DNA of 64,000 nucleotides from Amoebidium appalachense (lineage: Eukaryota > Ichthyosporea), in NCBI GenBank assembly GCA_963693365.1, contig CAVNZM010000002.1:1240001-1304000 (forward strand), written 5' to 3'. The number at the start of each line of letters is the position of its first letter. Position 1 is the stretch's first letter. A program made the translations under genes and the position numbers. The notes under the pieces are model-generated. The model saw only the letters and a program-made list of their open reading frames with translations. It did no database searches and was not told the DNA's origin. Below are positions 60,166 to 64,000 of this stretch, in pieces.

Positions 60166-60868
60166 TCACTCCATAGATCGGGACTTTCGGCCGGGGGGGT
60201 CGATTGTTTTTTTTATGGCAAGCAAAGACGGCTACATTCCTTTGGTGGTGCATCTCCTTTATTGGATAAAAAACTAAGAATAAAGAAGGTGATGCACAGA
60301 GATTCTGTTATAAATGCCGCCAAAAGGGGGTTTACGATGCTTAATCATAAAATCATGTTATTATCAATAATTAATAACGTGAATTAAATATTCATAAGCA
60401 TTCCCTTTTACAATAAGTGAACATAGCTTCACACACGCAGAATGAATCTATAAATTTAGGCTGTTGATTAGTTAAATGTCACAACATTGGCTCAACCCCC
60501 ACATTCCAAGATAATAGCTGCACGCCACGGCCAGTGAACCAAGACCGACACCATCAAGTGTTCAACCTCCCACGAGTAGAGGGTATCGAAAGTGTAGGGT
60601 TAAGACACGCACGATACTAAGGTGTTGGGTAAGGAGACACACTTCAATACTTTTCGTTGTTTTTTTGTTGTTTTCCTGCCTTTTTGAAACGCTATAAGGT
60701 GCGCTTAGTATGGTTACTACTTTCACACAACGCATGCTTATGTCCTTGCACATGGACGAATGGTAGAAGGTCAAAACCTCATTCACGCAACTTCAAAACT
60801 GCAGTCACCCCTACAGTAGTAACAATAAGAAACCCCTAGAGTGGATTGTTTTATTTCGTCGTTCGAAG
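60166..60868. other. Upstream region of the zinc-finger gene
   Basis: AT-rich DNA with no coding signal. T-rich stretch at 60655-60690. No TATA box is clear. Confidence 0.4.
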
Positions 60869-62225
60869 ATGGATCACTACAGGTTGGCCTATCAAACAGA
60901 AGATAGCGACATGCTTCAGGCTGAGCTCGATGACAGCCCCCACGGTTCAAGACCGCAAAAACGCTACAGGCGTAAAACGAGCGAACTAGACAAACTTTAT
61001 GACTGCCCTATAGACAACTGTGGTAAGAGATACGGGAGCATGAGTGCACTTCGGCTGCATCTATCCATGAAACACAGCCTTAAGCGGTCACGGTCGGGTA
61101 ACCTCACGCCTACTGCCCCACCTACCGGCCAAGCCACCACAGCCCCTTCTACCCAAGCTGAGCTCGAGTCTCCTGGGGCCCTCAGCAACCAACGCGCGCT
61201 AACACCCACACATGAGTTAGAAAACGATAGGCTCAGGGTCCCTACCTTAGGCATAGGCAGCACGGAGTTGGACGAGCTCCTACTTGGGGGCGGGAAATTG
61301 GAGGCGCATTCATGCATGGACCTTTCCAGCTTGCACGACAAGAACCTCTCAAAGCCCTCCCAGCCCTCACAACTTGGAGCACGCAAAAGCCTCCTCCCGG
61401 CTGCCTCCCCCTTCTCCTCTACTTCCTGCCCAGATTTTTTTCTTCGGACAGGGCTTTCAATCGTTTGAAGAGCTGTCTGTGCATCCACAAATGAGTCTCC
61501 AATATAACAGCGGCGTAAACTGGGCTCATGTTACTGCAACCCCACATCGACCCTTCGGCTCACGGGGAAGCAGCACGCAGCTAAGAGGGTCCATAGACGG
61601 GCTAGACCAGGTGATGATGGACCTTGCAATGGATGATGATCCCATCGACGTTAACGAGATAGTGTCCATATTCGAACGAAACAACCTACCGCCACCGTCA
61701 ACCCTTCCCCCTTTACAACCAACGATGAACGTTCGTCCGGCACATGCGAAAGTCCCCCAGCCCGCGGTTAGGCTTATTAGGTCACAACCAGTGCCCCATC
61801 TTCGTAGTAGCAGTCTCACACACGTACAGCCCCAACTCGGCACAGCAGTTTCGTTCAACATCGGCGAAGGGAGAGGACTTAATTCGAGCTCAGCCGCCGA
61901 ACTCATCAACTTCATGGATACAGATTTGGACCTGGCCATTAAGGGCATTGCAGAGACGGTTGAAGCTGAGTTAAGGTCACCCCAACCCATGGCATCCCCA
62001 CTTGGCGCCCCTCTACGGTCGCCCAGTGGCACTCTTACCTTCCCTGCGAATAACATGGGAATGGGTGGTTGGGGTGCGCAACCGCCAGTCCAACAGCCAA
62101 ACTTGAATGGGTCGTTGAATCCGCACATGGGGGCAGTGAAGTCGGACCCCGACCTAGCAGACGATGTTGCATTCCAACAGCAGTTGGATAATTTGTGCTG
62201 GCAGGCTGTGTTTTCAACTTCGTAG
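60869..62225 (+). CDS. Single C2H2 zinc-finger protein, one apparent frameshift
   Basis: The ATG at 60869 opens a frame with an acidic N-terminus, a basic stretch (RPQKRYRRKT) and one C2H2 finger (C46, C51, H64, H69; CPIDNCGKRYGS...LRLHLSMKH) followed by LKRSRSG, a likely nuclear localisation signal. After a Ser/Pro/Thr-rich linker it runs into a T7 tract (61435-61441) and stops at 61466. The +1 frame then carries a protein-like sequence to 62225: FEELSVHPQMSLQYN, acidic DQVMMDLAMDDDP, DVNEIVSIFERNNLPPP, AAELINFMDTDLDLAIKGIA and a Gln/Asn-rich end. The acidic helices look like activation domains. One T fewer in the T7 run would join the halves into about 450 residues. No credible GT donor lies in the overlap, so a frameshift (assembly error, mutation or programmed) is favoured over an intron. 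Probably a transcription factor. Confidence 0.65.
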
Positions 62226-64000
62226 CAGGCTCACATTGGCTTAGCAGTCAAGCAGGCGGTTTCCTGTGCAGGAGTGTGCATGTAGAGTTTGCACTCGTGC
62301 AGGTGTGTGTGTGTTTTTTTTTTTTTGTTTGTTTTTTTTCTGGGGGGAGGGGGGGGGAGCAATATATCTGGGGGCTCTTGAACCTTTCAGAGTAGGACAA
62401 CACGAGCTTTATTTAGCATTCATGTGCTGCTCGAAGTCACACATTTGGCTAATATATTGTAATTGCAGAAGGCCGTGCATGGCGGTCGTAGGAATATGCA
62501 AACATATACCTCTTTTCACGCTCCAGACGATGAGAATATGCCAATATCCCTGATAAAGAATGATCTTTGATCATGTGCAGGAGGGCCTCTTTAGCCACCT
62601 TCGAGTTGCAGTTGATTCTTGCGTCTCTCTTTCCTGACTAGCTTTAGATTACCGAAGAAAGGGCTGTTAAGCCTTGCAGATGCATCTTTTCTTTAACGTT
62701 CGTTGAATATCTGAGCCGCCTTTAGAACGTATCAAAAGGCTGCCAGCAACGTGCGAATTAACTAGTGCTAAAAAGGATACTATGCCATTTTATTGCATGG
62801 TCTTTACTTACAAATTTCCAAATTCGGCTACTAATGTGGCGTTGGTAAATATGTATGATGTATGTAAGTTGACCGAGCACACCATATTCGCTTTTGCTTG
62901 TCTCCACAGTAGGTAATATTAATCCCGTTTTGGTAATTCGAAATCTCGGAATCAAAGATACTGTTCTAGTAAACTGAGTCACGCAGAGTCGATCTCATGT
63001 GTCTTGTGTACCTACAACTAATTTCCATGATGTGACTTGTTAAGGTCTAAGTCGACATTTTGCGGCATGACGCCCACTGTGACGTCTTATTGACGCCAAC
63101 TTCAATGAGTTGCTTACCCTATGGGGCAATCTCCTATTCAGAAACTGTGCAACTGCCACTTAAAAAAGTCAGTGTGACATATCTACTTTTTTTTAATATT
63201 CGTTTCTAGATACCGACTCATATGGCACCTTGTAAATCACCCACTTGGTGTATAATTCATTTCTTCCACACACACACAGTCACACACACGCGCGCACACA
63301 CACACACACTGCCAAATTGAATCCCGAAGCCCCCACGGCAGTGCCCCGTGCGGCACGTGTGCATGGCACATGGCGGAAACGGAGAGGGGGTGAGGGGCTG
63401 TGCGGGTTGGGGGGGGAGAAGGGGGGGCTCACATGCATACACACGACAAACACGTGCGGTATGTACGCATGTATCATAATGACCATCTGATTCAACGTTA
63501 CACGCTCGCTTATGTATACATACGTAGGAGTAACCTATACAGATGGCCCCGCCGTTCGGTCAAATTTCACAGCTGCCGCAGTCTGCCAGATAGTAGTACT
63601 ACACCGTGACTGTGCATATATGGACAATGTACAGTGTCTGTACATGCCCGGCCATTGGAAACTAGTGCACATGCGTGTAAGTAAGCGTGTCATTACATTT
63701 ATAAACGTGGCCACGATCGCAATCTAACAATCCCATATGCATAATGCAACACACTGGACAGACCTAGGCCTGTACACGTGCATGTGGACGCACGTACTTA
63801 CAAGCCAAAAAATGTCATGTTTGTCACATGCACATGACTAAGCGGCCAAATGCATATGCAAAAGTACACGAATCATTGGAATAATAATGCCGCCTAATTG
63901 TATCCATGTTCTAGCTGCAGCACAGGCTGCCATTCATCGGAGGCCATATGCATACGCCCATGGGCATGGTTGAACATCAAAGATGTGCACGTATACAAGT
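62226..64000. other. Intergenic, nothing recognised
   Basis: Contains a T-rich stretch and G run at 62313-62358, (CA)n/(GC) at 63270-63312 and a G run at 63410-63427. No coding frame stands out on either strand. Confidence 0.5.

Overview
This is nuclear DNA from a eukaryote of unidentified lineage. The support is spliced genes with GT-AG introns, Ty3/Gypsy chromoviruses, a tyrosine-recombinase retrotransposon, LINE fragments, a CACTA-like transposon, satellite DNA and abundant microsatellites and G/C homopolymers. A probable cytochrome c oxidase subunit VIIa gene argues for a respiring mitochondrion. A GT62 (Mnn9/Anp1-like) glycosyltransferase would fit a fungus or a fungus-related protist, but I cannot fix the taxon. 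No bacterial-style operons, CRISPR arrays, rRNA or tRNA genes were recognised.

Layout. 1-25557: a minus-strand Ty3/Gypsy chromovirus (chromovirus 1) whose reverse transcriptase is split by a 17,011-bp insertion (3729-20739) with perfect 32-bp terminal inverted repeats. The insertion carries a six-exon minus-strand gene with a KDM4-like JmjC domain (5302-13301), a young 2.7-kb LTR element, a LINE-derived unit inside a MITE-like element, a 185-bp satellite array with trimeric higher-order structure, and GATATC-rich flanks. 25558-26838: LINE ORF2 tail and a small basic reading frame. 27906-28909: two-exon COX7A-like gene (minus). 29191-45226: a three-exon minus-strand gene whose short first intron holds a second Gypsy chromovirus (29902-45088, plus strand). 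The 5' LTR of that chromovirus holds a CACTA-like element (30223-38145), which in turn holds a LINE unit and a tyrosine-recombinase retrotransposon with an intact 1179-codon frame. 46606-55557: an 11-exon minus-strand GT62-type glycosyltransferase whose exon phases all agree and whose introns are mostly simple repeats. 55558-60165: intergenic DNA and two LINE tails in inverted orientation. 60869-62225: a C2H2 zinc-finger protein gene with one apparent frameshift. The rest to 64000 shows nothing I can identify.

The host genes (JmjC protein, COX7A, unknown 219-aa protein, GT62, zinc finger) do not form a functional cluster. The window is best read as a sparse genic region repeatedly invaded by nested transposable elements. 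Two things are most worth checking: the giant TIR element carrying a chromatin-type gene, and the directional T/GT/GGT/G simple-sequence gradients that fill the introns.
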